Shown here one piece after another: positions 45,923 to 56,424 of a stretch of 64,000 bases of DNA. Under the pieces are notes generated by a model that was not told where the DNA came from, ran no database searches, and worked only from the letters and a program-made list of their open reading frames with translations. Made by a program: the position numbers and the translations under genes. The DNA comes from Campylobacter mucosalis (GTDB lineage: Bacteria > Campylobacterota > Campylobacteria > Campylobacterales > Campylobacteraceae), in contig NZ_CP053831.1 of the NCBI RefSeq assembly GCF_013372205.1, positions 1,302,001 through 1,366,000 of the forward strand. Direction: 5' to 3'. Within the stretch, counting starts at the first letter, position 1. Each line of letters starts with the position of its first letter.

Positions 45923-46947
45923 AAAATTTCAGCTCCATTTTTACCAACGACAACGACATCTTCTATACGAACGCCAAATTCTCCAGGCAGATAAATTCCA
46001 GGCTCAACGCTAAAAATCATACCCTCTTTTATAATGGTTTCGTTTTTAGAATTTATCATAGGAAGCTCGTGTATATCGATACCTACACCGTGTCCAGTAG
46101 AGTGGATAAACTGCTTTTCATACCCAAAACTAGCTATGACCTCTCTAGCGGCTAAATCTATATCCTTTGCCCTTATTCCAGGCTTTATGACGTCTATGGC
46201 GGCTTTTTGTGCCTTTAGAACTATCTCATAAACCTCTTGTTGTTTTTTATCTTGAAATTTCTGCTCTTTGAAAAAGTTAAAATTCTCATCAAAGCACGAA
46301 GTTCTAGTTCTATCCGAGCAATAATTTTGATACCTTACTCCAGCGTCAAGCAAGAGCAAATCGCCCCTTTTTAGCCTTTTATCAGTAGGCAAGGCGTGTG
46401 CTTTTGCCGCATTTTCATTTATGGCGACAATCGGGCTAAAGCTAAGTCCAAGTTCATTTTTTTGCTTAAAGATAAGCTCAGCGTTAAAATGCAACTCTTT
46501 TTCGCTCATACCTTCGCCATTTTCTCTTACAAATTTTGCAAACTCATCAAAGCATTTCGCACCTATTTGCGACGCTTTGCGTAAAATTTCTATCTCTTTT
46601 TCATCTTTTATCTCCCTTTCTTTAAATGAGAGATTAACATCCTTTTTAAAATTTACACAAACTCCTTTAGTAAGTGCCTCATATGCACTTAGACTAAAGT
46701 CATTTGGGTCAAAATAGAGCGTTTTTGGCTTTAGTTTTCTTAAAATTAGTCTAGCCTCTTTTATCAAACCACGCCCAGCGTCGATAACAGCGACATCTTT
46801 ATCTACACGCTCTTTTGCCTCTGTCGTGTATCTTGCGTCGGTTAAGAAAAATTTCTTACCATCTACGCATAAAAATATAGCGTTATCACAGCTGTATCCG
46901 CTACTAAAATATATGGCATTTTCATTTTTTAAGATGAAATTACGCAT
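45919..46947 (-). CDS. M24 family aminopeptidase (X-Pro type)
   Basis: The 342-residue protein has a creatinase-like N-terminal domain and a pita-bread catalytic domain with the dinuclear metal ligands. These are D in L-L-L-D-A-G and D in S-D-R-T-R-T, H in [11 protein letters not shown] in S-V-E-P-G-I and E in R-I-E-D. It likely removes N-terminal residues before proline. It overlaps aroQ by eight bases. Confidence 0.92.
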   Translation of the reverse strand: MRNFILKNENAIYFSSGYSCDNAIFLCVDGKKFFLTDARYTTEAKERVDKDVAVIDAGRGLIKEARLILRKLKPKTLYFDPNDFSLSAYEALTKGVCVNFKKDVNLSFKEREIKDEKEIEILRKASQIGAKCFDEFAKFVRENGEGMSEKELHFNAELIFKQKNELGLSFSPIVAINENAAKAHALPTDKRLKRGDLLLLDAGVRYQNYCSDRTRTSCFDENFNFFKEQKFQDKKQQEVYEIVLKAQKAAIDVIKPGIRAKDIDLAAREVIASFGYEKQFIHSTGHGVGIDIHELPMINSKNETIIKEGMIFSVEPGIYLPGEFGVRIEDVVVVGKNGAEIL

Positions 46948-47410
46948 TTTGCTCTTGACTTGCCTTGATAGCTTTTATTTGCTCAAACATTTGAAGCATT
47001 CCAACCATAGCCAAGTGGTAGCCAACTGGTCCAAAACCTACGATTACACCGTTTGATACTGGAGAGATTAGACTTTTTTGGCGAAACTCTTCACGACGAT
47101 AAACGTTGCTAATATGAACCTCAATAGTAGGTAATCCAACCGCTGATAAAGCGTCACGAATCGCAATAGAAGTATGCGAATAGGCAGCTGGATTTATGAT
47201 AATGCCGTCAGCCTCGCCTAGGCATTCTTGAATTTTATCAACTATTTCGCCCTCAAAGTTACTTTGAAAAAACTCAATATCAACACCGCTCTGATCAGCA
47301 ACTATCTTCATTTGCTTATGAATATCTTCCATACTCATAGTGCCGTAAGTAGCTGGTTCGCGACTGCCTAGCATATTGATATTTGGACCTTGAATCACCA
47401 TTATTTTCAT
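46940..47410 (-). CDS. aroQ: 3-dehydroquinate dehydratase, type II
   Basis: AroQ converts 3-dehydroquinate to 3-dehydroshikimate in the chorismate pathway, the pathway that also uses aroK at 2235. The 156-residue protein has the type II start [10 protein letters not shown] and the [15 protein letters not shown] substrate segment. It is divergent from the deaminase-family gene at 47500, with a TATAAT on the minus strand in the gap. Confidence 0.96.
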   Translation of the reverse strand: MKIMVIQGPNINMLGSREPATYGTMSMEDIHKQMKIVADQSGVDIEFFQSNFEGEIVDKIQECLGEADGIIINPAAYSHTSIAIRDALSAVGLPTIEVHISNVYRREEFRQKSLISPVSNGVIVGFGPVGYHLAMVGMLQMFEQIKAIKASQEQNA

Positions 47411-47499
47411 ATTTTTTCCTTTTATTAAAATTTAGTCCATTAATTATACATTTTTAATTCTAAAATTTCGCTACAATCACAAAGAATAAAGGAGCAAAA

Positions 47500-48711
47500 A
47501 TGAAAATTTTAAAATCAAAATTCATACTAACTTGCGATGAGAATTTTAAAATTTTAAAAGATAAAGCCATTGCTTTTGATAAAAAAATTATCGCTATTGA
47601 TGAAGTTAGCAATTTAGTATCAAAATTTAAAAACGCTAAAATTTTAGATTTTGGCAATGCAATAATCACTCCAGCCCTTATAAATACGCACGTTCATCTT
47701 GAATTTAGCTCAAATATAAGCACGTTAAAATATGGAGATTTCATCGAGTGGCTTGGCTCGATAATCGATAATGGACGCAACTTAAAATGTAGTAACGAAA
47801 TAATGCAAAATGCCATAAATTCGATAATCTCTAGCGGTGTTGGCACAATAGGTGCGGTCTCTAGTTTTGGTAGTGACTTAGAGATTGTGGGCTTAAGCGA
47901 AGCTAGAGTTGTATTTTTTAATGAAATTTTAGGCTCAAATCCTGATTTTATAGAGCAAAATATGTCTGGATTTTTAGAAAGATTTTTTAAAAGCCATAAA
48001 TTTAAAAGTGAGCGTTTTATCCCAGCAATATCGCTACACTCGCCATACTCAATACACCCAAATCTTGCTAAAAAAGCGGTAAAGTTTGCCAAAAATGAAA
48101 ATTTGATAGTTTCAACGCACTTTTTAGAAAGCTCATATGAAAAAATGTGGTTAGAAAAGGGCAAAGGTGGGTTTAAAAACCACCTAAAACGCTTTGTAGC
48201 AGATCCAAAACCAATGTATGATAAAAGTAGCTATTTAGGGCTTTTTAGTGGGTTAAGAACGCTTTTTACGCACTGCGTTTATCAAGATGACTTTAGTGGG
48301 TTTGACCCGAAATTTCATAGCGTGACACACTGTGCTAGCTCAAATAGATTGCTTGGTAAAAAAGCACTAAATATAGGGCGAGTTTTAGCTAATAATATCA
48401 GTCTAAATATCGGCACTGACGGGCTTAGCTCAAATATTAGTCTAAATATGTTTGACGAGCTTAGAAACGCTCTTTTTACTCATCAAAATATCAAGTTAAA
48501 TGACCTTTCAAAAATTTTATTTACCGCAGCAACGAGTGGTGGAGCAAAAGCACTTGGGCTTAATAACGGGACATTAAAATCAAACAAAGATGCCGATATA
48601 GCGGTGTTTGAGGGCTTTGATGACATTGATGAAAGCTCTGTAACCACGCAACTTATCTTGCATACAAAAAGGACAAAGGCGTTATTTGTGCTTGGAAAAC
48701 AGGTTATCTAA
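47500..48711 (+). CDS. aminofutalosine deaminase family amidohydrolase
   Basis: The 403-residue amidohydrolase has the metal-binding I-N-T-H-V-H-L-E-F motif, H-S-P-Y-S-I-H-P, a T-H-F-L-E-S, H-C and a final G-T-D-G-L-S-S-N. It belongs to the group that includes the epsilonproteobacterial aminodeoxyfutalosine deaminase of the futalosine menaquinone route. C. jejuni is thought to process aminofutalosine by a nucleosidase first, so the substrate here is uncertain. AAAGGAG precedes the ATG. Its last eight bases overlap the convergent ribD. Confidence 0.82.
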   Translation: MKILKSKFILTCDENFKILKDKAIAFDKKIIAIDEVSNLVSKFKNAKILDFGNAIITPALINTHVHLEFSSNISTLKYGDFIEWLGSIIDNGRNLKCSNEIMQNAINSIISSGVGTIGAVSSFGSDLEIVGLSEARVVFFNEILGSNPDFIEQNMSGFLERFFKSHKFKSERFIPAISLHSPYSIHPNLAKKAVKFAKNENLIVSTHFLESSYEKMWLEKGKGGFKNHLKRFVADPKPMYDKSSYLGLFSGLRTLFTHCVYQDDFSGFDPKFHSVTHCASSNRLLGKKALNIGRVLANNISLNIGTDGLSSNISLNMFDELRNALFTHQNIKLNDLSKILFTAATSGGAKALGLNNGTLKSNKDADIAVFEGFDDIDESSVTTQLILHTKRTKALFVLGKQVI

Positions 48712-49771
48712 TCCTTGCCCACCAGAGGGTATTGCCACCAAATTTTAGGCTAAAGAGCGGATCTGTTTTTAGGCTAAGTTCTATGTTTTTGCCCTCTTTA
48801 AATTCTGAGCTTTGATAGATTAGTAGCCATTTTACATCAGCTAACTTTCGTGCTTTTGCAAGTTCTAAAAAGCTCTGTGCTCCCTCAAACATTATAAGCC
48901 TTGCGTCTAAATTTGAAAGTTCGTTTGAGATTTTAACGCTTCTATTTTTAACGCCAAAAAGCGGTATTGTTTTATCAAATTTTTGTGATTTTGAGTAGAT
49001 AAGAACATTTGGGGATTTTTGATTGCCCATAAGTCTTGTATCTAGCGTGGGTCTATCTATCCTAACGGTGTTGCCACCAACCACCAAAAGATCGCAAACG
49101 CTTCTGAGTAAGTGCATATGAGCTCTGCTAAGCTCATTTGAGATCAGTCCGCCTGTTGCGACGCCATTAGTACTCATAGCAACTTTTAGGAAGCTAAAAT
49201 TTCCACCCTGCCACGACAAAAACGGCTCTAAAAGAGTGTTTGCTTCAGTTTTACAAACTCCCATTTTAACGCTTATGTCTGCATTTTTTAAAATTTGTGC
49301 TCCGCCACTTGCTATCTTATTTTCATCACTACACGCTATCACGACCTCTTTAAATTTTAACGCTGATAAAAGCGTGGCACAAGGCGGGGTTTTGCCATGA
49401 TGAGAGCAAGGCTCAAGCGTGACATACGCCTTTGCGTCTTTTAGCAAATTTTGATGATTTTTAAGTATAAAATCGTAGGTAAAATTTGGCTCTAAAAGCT
49501 CCACACAATCAATATCGCTAAAATCTGTGTTAAATTTTAAATTGTAAGCATTTAGAAAATTTCGCAAAAAATCAGGGCTAAGTTCGCAAAGAGCCATTAA
49601 AATAGCACTTGGCTCAGCGTGTAAAGAACCCGCCTTTTTGTGGGCTGCCACGCTTAAAATTTTGCCGTTTTTATCAAGCACCACACAGCCAACAGCTGGA
49701 TTTGGATAGGTTAAAATTTGATATTTCCAAGCCTCGCTTATCGCAAGGCTCATATAAAACTCATCGTTCAC
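48704..49771 (-). CDS. ribD: bifunctional riboflavin protein RibD
   Basis: RibD is the pyrimidine deaminase and reductase of riboflavin synthesis. The 355-residue protein has an N-terminal deaminase with H-A-E-P-S-A-I and zinc motif P-C-S-H-H-G-K-T-P-P-C, and a C-terminal reductase (about 190-355). The reductase end is a little short. An insert of about 30 residues follows the H-A-E motif. It overlaps fhs by four bases. Confidence 0.92.
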   Translation of the reverse strand: MNDEFYMSLAISEAWKYQILTYPNPAVGCVVLDKNGKILSVAAHKKAGSLHAEPSAILMALCELSPDFLRNFLNAYNLKFNTDFSDIDCVELLEPNFTYDFILKNHQNLLKDAKAYVTLEPCSHHGKTPPCATLLSALKFKEVVIACSDENKIASGGAQILKNADISVKMGVCKTEANTLLEPFLSWQGGNFSFLKVAMSTNGVATGGLISNELSRAHMHLLRSVCDLLVVGGNTVRIDRPTLDTRLMGNQKSPNVLIYSKSQKFDKTIPLFGVKNRSVKISNELSNLDARLIMFEGAQSFLELAKARKLADVKWLLIYQSSEFKEGKNIELSLKTDPLFSLKFGGNTLWWARIR

Positions 49772-51423
49772 GAAAGCCCAAAAATCTCGCCTGTTGCCGT
49801 ATCTATACGCATATCAAGTGCACCTGGATGTGGACTAAGTCCTGGCATTAGCATTATCTTGCCACAAATAGCCACGATAAATCCGGCTCCCGTGCGAATC
49901 TCAAGATCTTTTACACTAAACGTAAAGCCCTTAGCACGTCCTAATGCCTTTGCGTCATCGCTAAAGCTATACTGCGTCTTGGCTATACAAACTGGCATAT
50001 TATCAAAGCCTAGAGCCTTAATCTTTTCAAGAGATTTTATCGCTTCGGGTTCAAAAACAACCTCTTTTGCTCCATAAATTTTAGTAGCAATTTTAGTTAT
50101 CTTAGTAGCTATATCATCGCTGTCTTCGTATGTAAATTTAAGCTCTTTTTCTATCTCGCACTCGTTTATGATAATGTTTGCAAGTTCTAAAGCCCCGTCA
50201 CTACCCTTGCTGAAATTTTCACAAACTGCCATTTTAACGCCAAATTTCGCACAATAATCCCTAACAAACTCTATCTCTTCGCTACTATCAAAGCCAAATT
50301 TATTCAAAGCCACAACAGGATTTAGTCCAAAATTTTGTAGATTTTCTATATGACCACCAAGATTTACTATGCCATCATTTAATGCTTGTAAATTTGGCTT
50401 GTTTATGCTCTCTTTATCGGCACCGCCGTTATATTTTATGGATCTTATGGTGCTTACTAAAACCACAGCGTCAGGTTTTAAAGAGGCTTTTTTACACTTG
50501 ATGTCTATAAATTTTTGTGCTCCAAGCTCAGAGCCAAAACCAGCTTCTGTAACTGCGTAATCAGCCAGGCTTAGTGCCGATTTAGTCGCTATTATAGAGT
50601 TACAGCCGTGTGCTATATTTGCAAATGGTCCGCCGTGAACAAATGTCGGCGTATGCTCTAGCGTTTGAAACAAATTTGGCTTTATCGCGTCTTTTAAAAG
50701 TATCGTTACGGCGTCTTCGCAACCTAAATCACGCACATAAACCGGCTTATTATCAGTTGTGTAAGCAACCATTATGTTTGCTACATTTTGTTTTAAATCG
50801 GCAAGGTCGTTTGAAAGGCAAAGAACCGCCATTATCTCACTAGCAGCCGTTATATTAAAGCCGTCTTTACGCTCGATACCATCTACTTTCGCACCCTGTC
50901 CTATCGTGATATAGCGAAGTGAGCGGTCGTTCATATCCATACATCGCTTCCACAGAATTTGCTCTATGTCGATATTTAGTGGATTGCCTTGATATATGCT
51001 GTTGTCTATGACTGCGGAGATTAGGTTATTTGCTGAAGTTATAGCGTGAAAATCTCCCGTAAAGTGCAGGTTTAAATCCTCCATGGGTGCAAGTTGAGAG
51101 TAGCCACCACCAGCAGCACCGCCCTTTATGCCAAAAACAGGCCCCAAAGACGGCTCACGAAGTGCCAAACAAACGCTCTTACCTAGCTTTTTTAACGCGT
51201 CAGCAAGTCCTATGGACATCGTTGTCTTACCCTCTCCAAATGGAGTTGGGTTGGTTGCAGTAACCAAAATAAGCTTTGATTTTTTTTGCTTTAGAACAGG
51301 ACTTACCTTTGCCTTGTAGTTTCCATAAAGCTCAATATCATCATCGCTAATGCCAAGAGTTTTTGCAACTTCTGAAATTTTAGCCAACTTAGCAGCTCTT
51401 GCTATCTCTATATCACTTTGCAT
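49768..51423 (-). CDS. fhs: formate-tetrahydrofolate ligase
   Basis: The 551-residue protein makes 10-formyl-THF from formate, THF and ATP. It has the P-loop T-P-F-G-E-G-K-T-T-M-S near 60, the G-G-A-A-G-G-G-Y-S-Q segment and F-V-H-G-G-P-F-A-N-I-A-H-G-C-N-S. It is a one-carbon entry point suited to formate-using Campylobacter. It follows rimP with no gap. Confidence 0.96.
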   Translation of the reverse strand: MQSDIEIARAAKLAKISEVAKTLGISDDDIELYGNYKAKVSPVLKQKKSKLILVTATNPTPFGEGKTTMSIGLADALKKLGKSVCLALREPSLGPVFGIKGGAAGGGYSQLAPMEDLNLHFTGDFHAITSANNLISAVIDNSIYQGNPLNIDIEQILWKRCMDMNDRSLRYITIGQGAKVDGIERKDGFNITAASEIMAVLCLSNDLADLKQNVANIMVAYTTDNKPVYVRDLGCEDAVTILLKDAIKPNLFQTLEHTPTFVHGGPFANIAHGCNSIIATKSALSLADYAVTEAGFGSELGAQKFIDIKCKKASLKPDAVVLVSTIRSIKYNGGADKESINKPNLQALNDGIVNLGGHIENLQNFGLNPVVALNKFGFDSSEEIEFVRDYCAKFGVKMAVCENFSKGSDGALELANIIINECEIEKELKFTYEDSDDIATKITKIATKIYGAKEVVFEPEAIKSLEKIKALGFDNMPVCIAKTQYSFSDDAKALGRAKGFTFSVKDLEIRTGAGFIVAICGKIMLMPGLSPHPGALDMRIDTATGEIFGLS

Positions 51424-51840
51424 TTACCACTCCAAATATGTTTTTGCTTTTTTTATCTCGCTTAAATTTATCTGTAAAATTCCCTCATCATTTTGCACGG
51501 CTATGCTGTTTTCATCCGCCTTTACAAGATGTCCTTTTATCGTATAATCTTGCGTTTTTATGCTCACTAACTCGCCTATACTTTTTATAAAATGTTTTGG
51601 TTTTTCTAGCTTTCGCTCAAGTCCAGGAGAGCTAACTTCAAGGTTGTAATCTCCATCAACAGGAGGAGTCACGTCAAATATCGGAGATAACAACTTGCTT
51701 ACTTTTTCGCAGTCATCTAAATTTACGCCACCGCTTTTAGTGATATAAATTCTATAAATTTTTCTACCATTTTCACTTACAATCTCATCATCATAAAGCT
51801 CTACGCCACACTCTTTTATAAGTTGTGCTAAATTATCCAT
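51424..51840 (-). CDS. rimP: ribosome maturation factor RimP
   Basis: The 138-residue protein matches RimP (30S maturation). It has an N-terminal alpha/beta part, the L-E-V-S-S-P-G-L-E-R-K-L motif and a C-terminal SH3-like domain. It overlaps rbfA by eight bases within the infB operon. Confidence 0.93.
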   Translation of the reverse strand: MDNLAQLIKECGVELYDDEIVSENGRKIYRIYITKSGGVNLDDCEKVSKLLSPIFDVTPPVDGDYNLEVSSPGLERKLEKPKHFIKSIGELVSIKTQDYTIKGHLVKADENSIAVQNDEGILQINLSEIKKAKTYLEW

Positions 51841-52198
51841 CTTTATTTAAATCCTTTGAAATTTTATCAAAAAGTTTATCTATATGGTTTTGATACTCCA
51901 GCCTATCATCAAACTGAAAATGAAAATTTGGACACCTATACCAACCCTCTGCACTCATACAAAAATTTTGCAAATGCCTTGAAATACGTTTTAAATGATT
52001 TAACACATACTCTTGCTCACGCTCATCAAACGCCATTTTATCAAGATAAACAAAGGCGTCATATCTGCCTTTTTTACACTCAACATCAGTAACACAAAGC
52101 CCCTTTAACATAGCGTCATCAAGGCTAGAGAGTGCTTCTGGTATAAGCTGTTTTAGTATACTCTCCGTGCGTAGGCGTTTTATCTCGTTTGCGTTCAT
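51833..52198 (-). CDS. rbfA: ribosome-binding factor A
   Basis: The 121-residue KH-type protein matches RbfA, a 30S assembly and cold-adaptation factor. It has [16 protein letters not shown] and the [10 protein letters not shown]-terminal strand. It overlaps infB by four bases. Confidence 0.92.
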   Translation of the reverse strand: MNANEIKRLRTESILKQLIPEALSSLDDAMLKGLCVTDVECKKGRYDAFVYLDKMAFDEREQEYVLNHLKRISRHLQNFCMSAEGWYRCPNFHFQFDDRLEYQNHIDKLFDKISKDLNKDG

Positions 52199-54828
52199 AT
52201 TTTTGCCTGTTCTTCTATCTCTTTAAAGCTTTCAATGTAGTCATTTTCACGGATATTGTTATACCCTTCAATGCCCACACCACACTCATAGCCTTTAGCA
52301 ACCTCTTTTGCGTCATCTTTAAAGCGTTTAAGTGAGCTTATCGTGCCCTCGTGAACAACGACGCCATCACGGATAAGACGTATTTTGGCACCCCTACTAA
52401 TCACACCCTCAGTAACCAAACAACCAGCTATCGCACCTATTTTTGGCACATTAATAACTTGACGAACAACAGCTTGACCAAGTTGCTCCTCTCTTATAAT
52501 AGGCGACATCATACCGCTTAGTAGTGCCTTTACATCATCGATTAGATTATAAATAACGTTGTATGTCTTTATCTGGACGCCACTCTCTTTTGCTTTTTCT
52601 TTTATTTCGCCTGTTGGACGTATGTTAAAGCCCAAAATAACACAATTTGAACTAGCCGTGGCAAGAGCTATGTCATTTTGCGTAATTCCGCCAACGCCAG
52701 AATGGATAATATTTACCTTAATCTCATCATTTGCAAGTTTATCAAGGCTCACCTTTAAAGCCTCAAGAGAGCCTTGCACATCGGCTTTTACGATAACAGG
52801 TAGAGTTTTTAACTCGCCTTCAGCAATCTTAGCACTAAGCTCATCGATACTAACTTTTGTACTTTTACTAAGCTCTTTTTGACGTAGATATTCAGCTTTT
52901 TTTGATGCATATTCTCTGGCTTCTTTGTCGCTTTTTACGCTTATTAGCGTCTCTCCAGCTTCAGGAACTTCGCTAAGTCCGACAATCACGCCACACTCTC
53001 CTGGTCTTATCTCTTTTAAAGGTCTACCTTGATCATCAAGCAAGGTTCTTAGGCGTCCATATGCAACACCCGCAACAATAGTATCGCCAACTTTTAAGGT
53101 GCCGTTTTCTACTATAACAGTAGCGACTGGACCTCTACCTTTTTGCACAGAGCTTTCAATCACACTAGCTTTTGCGTTGGTTTTTGCATTAGCCTTTAGC
53201 TCTAAAATTTCAGCCTGTAAAAGAACTATCTCCAGTAAATCATCTATACCCATACCAGTTTTGGCACTTATTGGCACAAATTCGTTAGCCCCACCCCACT
53301 CTGTTGGCATTATATCTAGCTCAGCAAGTCCAGTTTTTACTAAATCTGGGTTTGCATTTTCTTTATCCATTTTATTTATTGCTACTATTATAGGTACACC
53401 AGCGGCTTTTGCGTGAGCAACAGCCTCTTTTGTTTGCGGTTTAACGCCGTCATCTGCTGCAACGACGATTATAACAATATCAGTAACACCAGCACCACGT
53501 GCTCTCATAGCGGTAAAGGCTTCGTGTCCTGGCGTATCGATAAATGTGATGTTTTTGCCATTTTTATTTACCATATATGCACCAACGTGCTGCGTGATAC
53601 CACCAGCCTCGCCACTTGCTACGCGTGATTTTCTAATGTAATCTAGTAAAGATGTTTTTCCGTGATCGACGTGACCCATAATCGTGATAACTGGCACTCT
53701 AGGAGTTAGATTACGCTCATCTTGCTCATCTTCATAAGCTTTTACATAGTCAAATTCCTCTTGAGTATCGATGATATTTACTTCAACATTAAACTCATCG
53801 GCTAAAATTTCAATCGCATCTTCATCTAAAAAGTCGTTTTTTGTCGTCATCATACCAAGCATAAAAAGCTTTCCGATAATCTCGCTTGGCTGTTTATTTA
53901 GTTTCTCCGCAAATTCATATACACGTATCTCTTTTGGAATATCTACTGAAGTTACCGCTTCGCTATTTTGCTTATTTTCTGGTTTTTTATGCTTTTTACG
54001 AGCACGGCGATGCAAACCACCTTCAGCAAAGATATTTATGTTGTTATTTGAAACGTTTCTTGCTTGGTTTTGTATCTTTGTGTTTTGATTTTGTTTTTCT
54101 TGCTGATAACTTGGTGTTTTAAAGCTAAAATCTGGTAAAACAACTTCATTTTCATCCTCTAAAACAATGTCAGCAAAATCGCTCCCACCTAGAAAATCCA
54201 TCTTCTGACTGCTATCTTTTTTGGAGCTAACTGGCTGTTTTTTCAGATCTTTTTTCTTTTTCTTAGCACCCAAATCACTAACATTTGAAAACATATTTTC
54301 TAAATTTTTAGGTATTATCGGCTCACTTTGGCTAGCTTGTGTGCTTTTTACAGGAGGCGTATCCTCGCTCTTTTTCTTTACTATTACAAGACCTCTACGC
54401 TTTTGCAAACTAATGTCAGCTAGACTCTCCTTTGGCTTTTGTGGCTCTGGTGCAACCTCTTGTTTAGGCTCCTCTTTAACTACCTTTAGCTCCTCGTTTT
54501 TAGGCTGGGCGGATTTAACTGGCTCTTTTGTTTTGCTCTCTTTTTTACTCTCTTTTTTCGTGCTTTCTTTTTTGCTAGAGGTTGTCGTATCTTTGTCTTT
54601 AGTGGCTTTTGCACTCTCTTTTTTGGGTTTACTCTCGCTTTTTTTCTTTTGAAATTTATCTGGTATGACGCCTGTTGTAATGTATTCGTATATAGCTTCA
54701 GCGTCCTCTGGTGTAACCGCATTTGAGTGTGTTTTTACCTTTAGCCCGAGCTCTTGTGCCTTTTCTAGCACCTCTTTGGCTGGATAGCCTATCTCATTTG
54801 CGATTTCTGAAATTCTAATATTTGCCAT
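52195..54828 (-). CDS. infB: translation initiation factor IF-2
   Basis: The 877-residue protein has a lysine/glutamate-rich N-terminal region with an IF2-N module (1-55), then the G domain with G-H-V-D-H-G-K-T-S near 390, D-T-P-G-H and N-K-M-D. Domains II-IV follow, ending in the fMet-tRNA-binding C2 domain. It delivers initiator tRNA to the 30S subunit. It overlaps the YlxR gene by 14 bases. Confidence 0.97.
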   Translation of the reverse strand: MANIRISEIANEIGYPAKEVLEKAQELGLKVKTHSNAVTPEDAEAIYEYITTGVIPDKFQKKKSESKPKKESAKATKDKDTTTSSKKESTKKESKKESKTKEPVKSAQPKNEELKVVKEEPKQEVAPEPQKPKESLADISLQKRRGLVIVKKKSEDTPPVKSTQASQSEPIIPKNLENMFSNVSDLGAKKKKKDLKKQPVSSKKDSSQKMDFLGGSDFADIVLEDENEVVLPDFSFKTPSYQQEKQNQNTKIQNQARNVSNNNINIFAEGGLHRRARKKHKKPENKQNSEAVTSVDIPKEIRVYEFAEKLNKQPSEIIGKLFMLGMMTTKNDFLDEDAIEILADEFNVEVNIIDTQEEFDYVKAYEDEQDERNLTPRVPVITIMGHVDHGKTSLLDYIRKSRVASGEAGGITQHVGAYMVNKNGKNITFIDTPGHEAFTAMRARGAGVTDIVIIVVAADDGVKPQTKEAVAHAKAAGVPIIVAINKMDKENANPDLVKTGLAELDIMPTEWGGANEFVPISAKTGMGIDDLLEIVLLQAEILELKANAKTNAKASVIESSVQKGRGPVATVIVENGTLKVGDTIVAGVAYGRLRTLLDDQGRPLKEIRPGECGVIVGLSEVPEAGETLISVKSDKEAREYASKKAEYLRQKELSKSTKVSIDELSAKIAEGELKTLPVIVKADVQGSLEALKVSLDKLANDEIKVNIIHSGVGGITQNDIALATASSNCVILGFNIRPTGEIKEKAKESGVQIKTYNVIYNLIDDVKALLSGMMSPIIREEQLGQAVVRQVINVPKIGAIAGCLVTEGVISRGAKIRLIRDGVVVHEGTISSLKRFKDDAKEVAKGYECGVGIEGYNNIRENDYIESFKEIEEQAKI

Positions 54829-55066
54829 TTAAGAGTATCTCCTTTAAATTTGACAGCAAACTGCTGACACCTTTTGTATATTTATTAAGTATTTTTTTTA
54901 GTATTTTTTCATCTTTTTTTAAGCACTCGTCGCACATATAAAAACTACGCCCAAATCCCTTGCCACACTCTATATCATCGCCTTTTAATCGGTATCTGCT
55001 TAGCTGTTGCTGGGGCAATTTTGCTCTACAAACGACACAAGTTCTTATCGGATTTGATTTTCTCAT
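54815..55066 (-). CDS. YlxR-family (DUF448) protein
   Basis: The 83-residue protein has the R-T-C-V-V-C-R motif near the start, a later C-D-E-C and the R-S-F-Y-M-C segment, as in YlxR-like nucleoid/RNA-binding proteins located next to infB. Here both cysteine pairs suggest metal binding. It overlaps infB. Its role is unclear. Confidence 0.85.
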   Translation of the reverse strand: MRKSNPIRTCVVCRAKLPQQQLSRYRLKGDDIECGKGFGRSFYMCDECLKKDEKILKKILNKYTKGVSSLLSNLKEILLNGKY

Positions 55067-55088
55067 TATATCTTTTTTTTGCTTTTTT

Positions 55089-55973
55089 TTAGCTTTGCAT
55101 TATGACAAATCCGTCGTTGTCAAAATCAAAAATTTCAACTCTAAATTTATCAAATTTGGTAGCTAATTTTTTGGCTAAATTAGCCGCTTCATCTTTGTAT
55201 GCTATATTTAAAAATGTAGAGCCTGAACCAGAAAGTGTGCTCATTAAAGCACCATTTTCATACGCAAATTTTCTTACTTCAAAAAGCTCAGGAAGTGTCT
55301 GCATACGCCTTTGCTCGTGCATCATATCAACGGCAGCTGTCTTTAACATATCGTAGTTTTTACTAGCAAAACAAGCTGTTAAAAATGATGAATGCGACAG
55401 GTTATTTACACACTCTTTTATGGTGTAGCTCTTTGGCAAAACGCTTCTTGAGCTATTTGTGCTCATCGGTACATCAGGTATGACAGCTACCGCCTTTATA
55501 TCATCAGGAAGTATAAATTTATTAAAAAAAACCGATCCATTTTGCACAACCGCACTAACAAATCCGCCAAATACAGCAGGAGAGATATTATCAGGGTGGT
55601 TTTCATATATTAGGGCTTTATTTAAAATAACGTTCTTTTGAGCCTTAAATCCAGCCATATGATATGCACTAGCTATCGCAGAGATGATAACTGCTGATGA
55701 GCTACCAAGCCCTCTGGAAAATGGAATTTGGTTATCAAAAACAATGCGGAATGTCTCTTTTTTGCCAGTAAGCTCTGTAAAAATTTCATTAAATATGCCC
55801 ACAAAAAGGTTATTTTTTTTCAAAAATGCGTTTTGACTACCCTCGCCGTTAATCGATATGGAGCTAAATTTTGAATACTCAATACTAACTCTATTAAAAA
55901 GCGATATACTAAGACCAAGAGCGTCAAAACCAGGTCCTAAATTTGCACTGGTAGCTGGGACTATTATATTCAA
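55089..55973 (-). CDS. thrB: homoserine kinase
   Basis: The 294-residue GHMP kinase phosphorylates homoserine in threonine synthesis. It has V-P-A-T-S-A-N-L-G-P-G-F-D-A-L-G at the start, the nucleotide motif G-L-G-S-S-S-A-V and the C-terminal S-G-S-G-S-T. It lies eight bases after the TsaB-like gene. Confidence 0.95.
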   Translation of the reverse strand: MNIIVPATSANLGPGFDALGLSISLFNRVSIEYSKFSSISINGEGSQNAFLKKNNLFVGIFNEIFTELTGKKETFRIVFDNQIPFSRGLGSSSAVIISAIASAYHMAGFKAQKNVILNKALIYENHPDNISPAVFGGFVSAVVQNGSVFFNKFILPDDIKAVAVIPDVPMSTNSSRSVLPKSYTIKECVNNLSHSSFLTACFASKNYDMLKTAAVDMMHEQRRMQTLPELFEVRKFAYENGALMSTLSGSGSTFLNIAYKDEAANLAKKLATKFDKFRVEIFDFDNDGFVIMQS

Positions 55974-55981
55974 AATTTCTC

Positions 55982-56419
55982 CTAAACCGCTTGTATGATA
56001 TACTCAGGAAGTGTATCTTTTTTTAAATTTAAAATCTCTAAATTTTGTGGCAGGACAAACCCGCTAGGCTCTTTTTGCTCCAAAACGATATGGTTATTTT
56101 TGGCGACAAAACTTAGCGATCTGTTTGCTCTAATAGCTCCACCGCCATTTAACTCAAAACCACTAACAGCGTAAAATTCACACTCTTTAACCAAGCAAAA
56201 CGTCTTAAGTATGACATAGGCAACCTTAAGCCCCATAAAGCTCCCTGGAGTATTTGCGTATATAATTTTAGTGATGCTATATCGTTGACTAAGCTCGTCT
56301 AGCACCTCTATAAGGGCTTCACTAGTATGCTCACTGCTAATAATCTCATCAAATTTAGTGCCATTACTATAAAGTCCAACAAGCATTGGCGAAGATAGCG
56401 AGATGATTAAAATTTCAAT
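55982..56419 (-). CDS. tsaB: TsaB-like protein (tRNA t6A synthesis), probable non-AUG start
   Basis: TsaB is the inactive ASKHA partner of TsaD in threonylcarbamoyl-adenosine synthesis. The conserved part has N-T-P-G-S-F-M-G-L-K-V, like the family's G-P-G-S-F-T-G-L-R. The first ATG (56386) would give 134 residues and remove the first beta-strand. The same frame is open upstream as I-E-I-L-I-I-S-L-S-S-P from ATT 56419, with no ATG, GTG or TTG between. I take ATT as the likely start, with AAAAGG 16 bases upstream; ATG 56386 is the conservative choice. It follows lpxC. Confidence 0.7.
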   Translation of the reverse strand: MEILIISLSSPMLVGLYSNGTKFDEIISSEHTSEALIEVLDELSQRYSITKIIYANTPGSFMGLKVAYVILKTFCLVKECEFYAVSGFELNGGGAIRANRSLSFVAKNNHIVLEQKEPSGFVLPQNLEILNLKKDTLPEYIIQAV

Positions 56420-56424
56420 ATTTT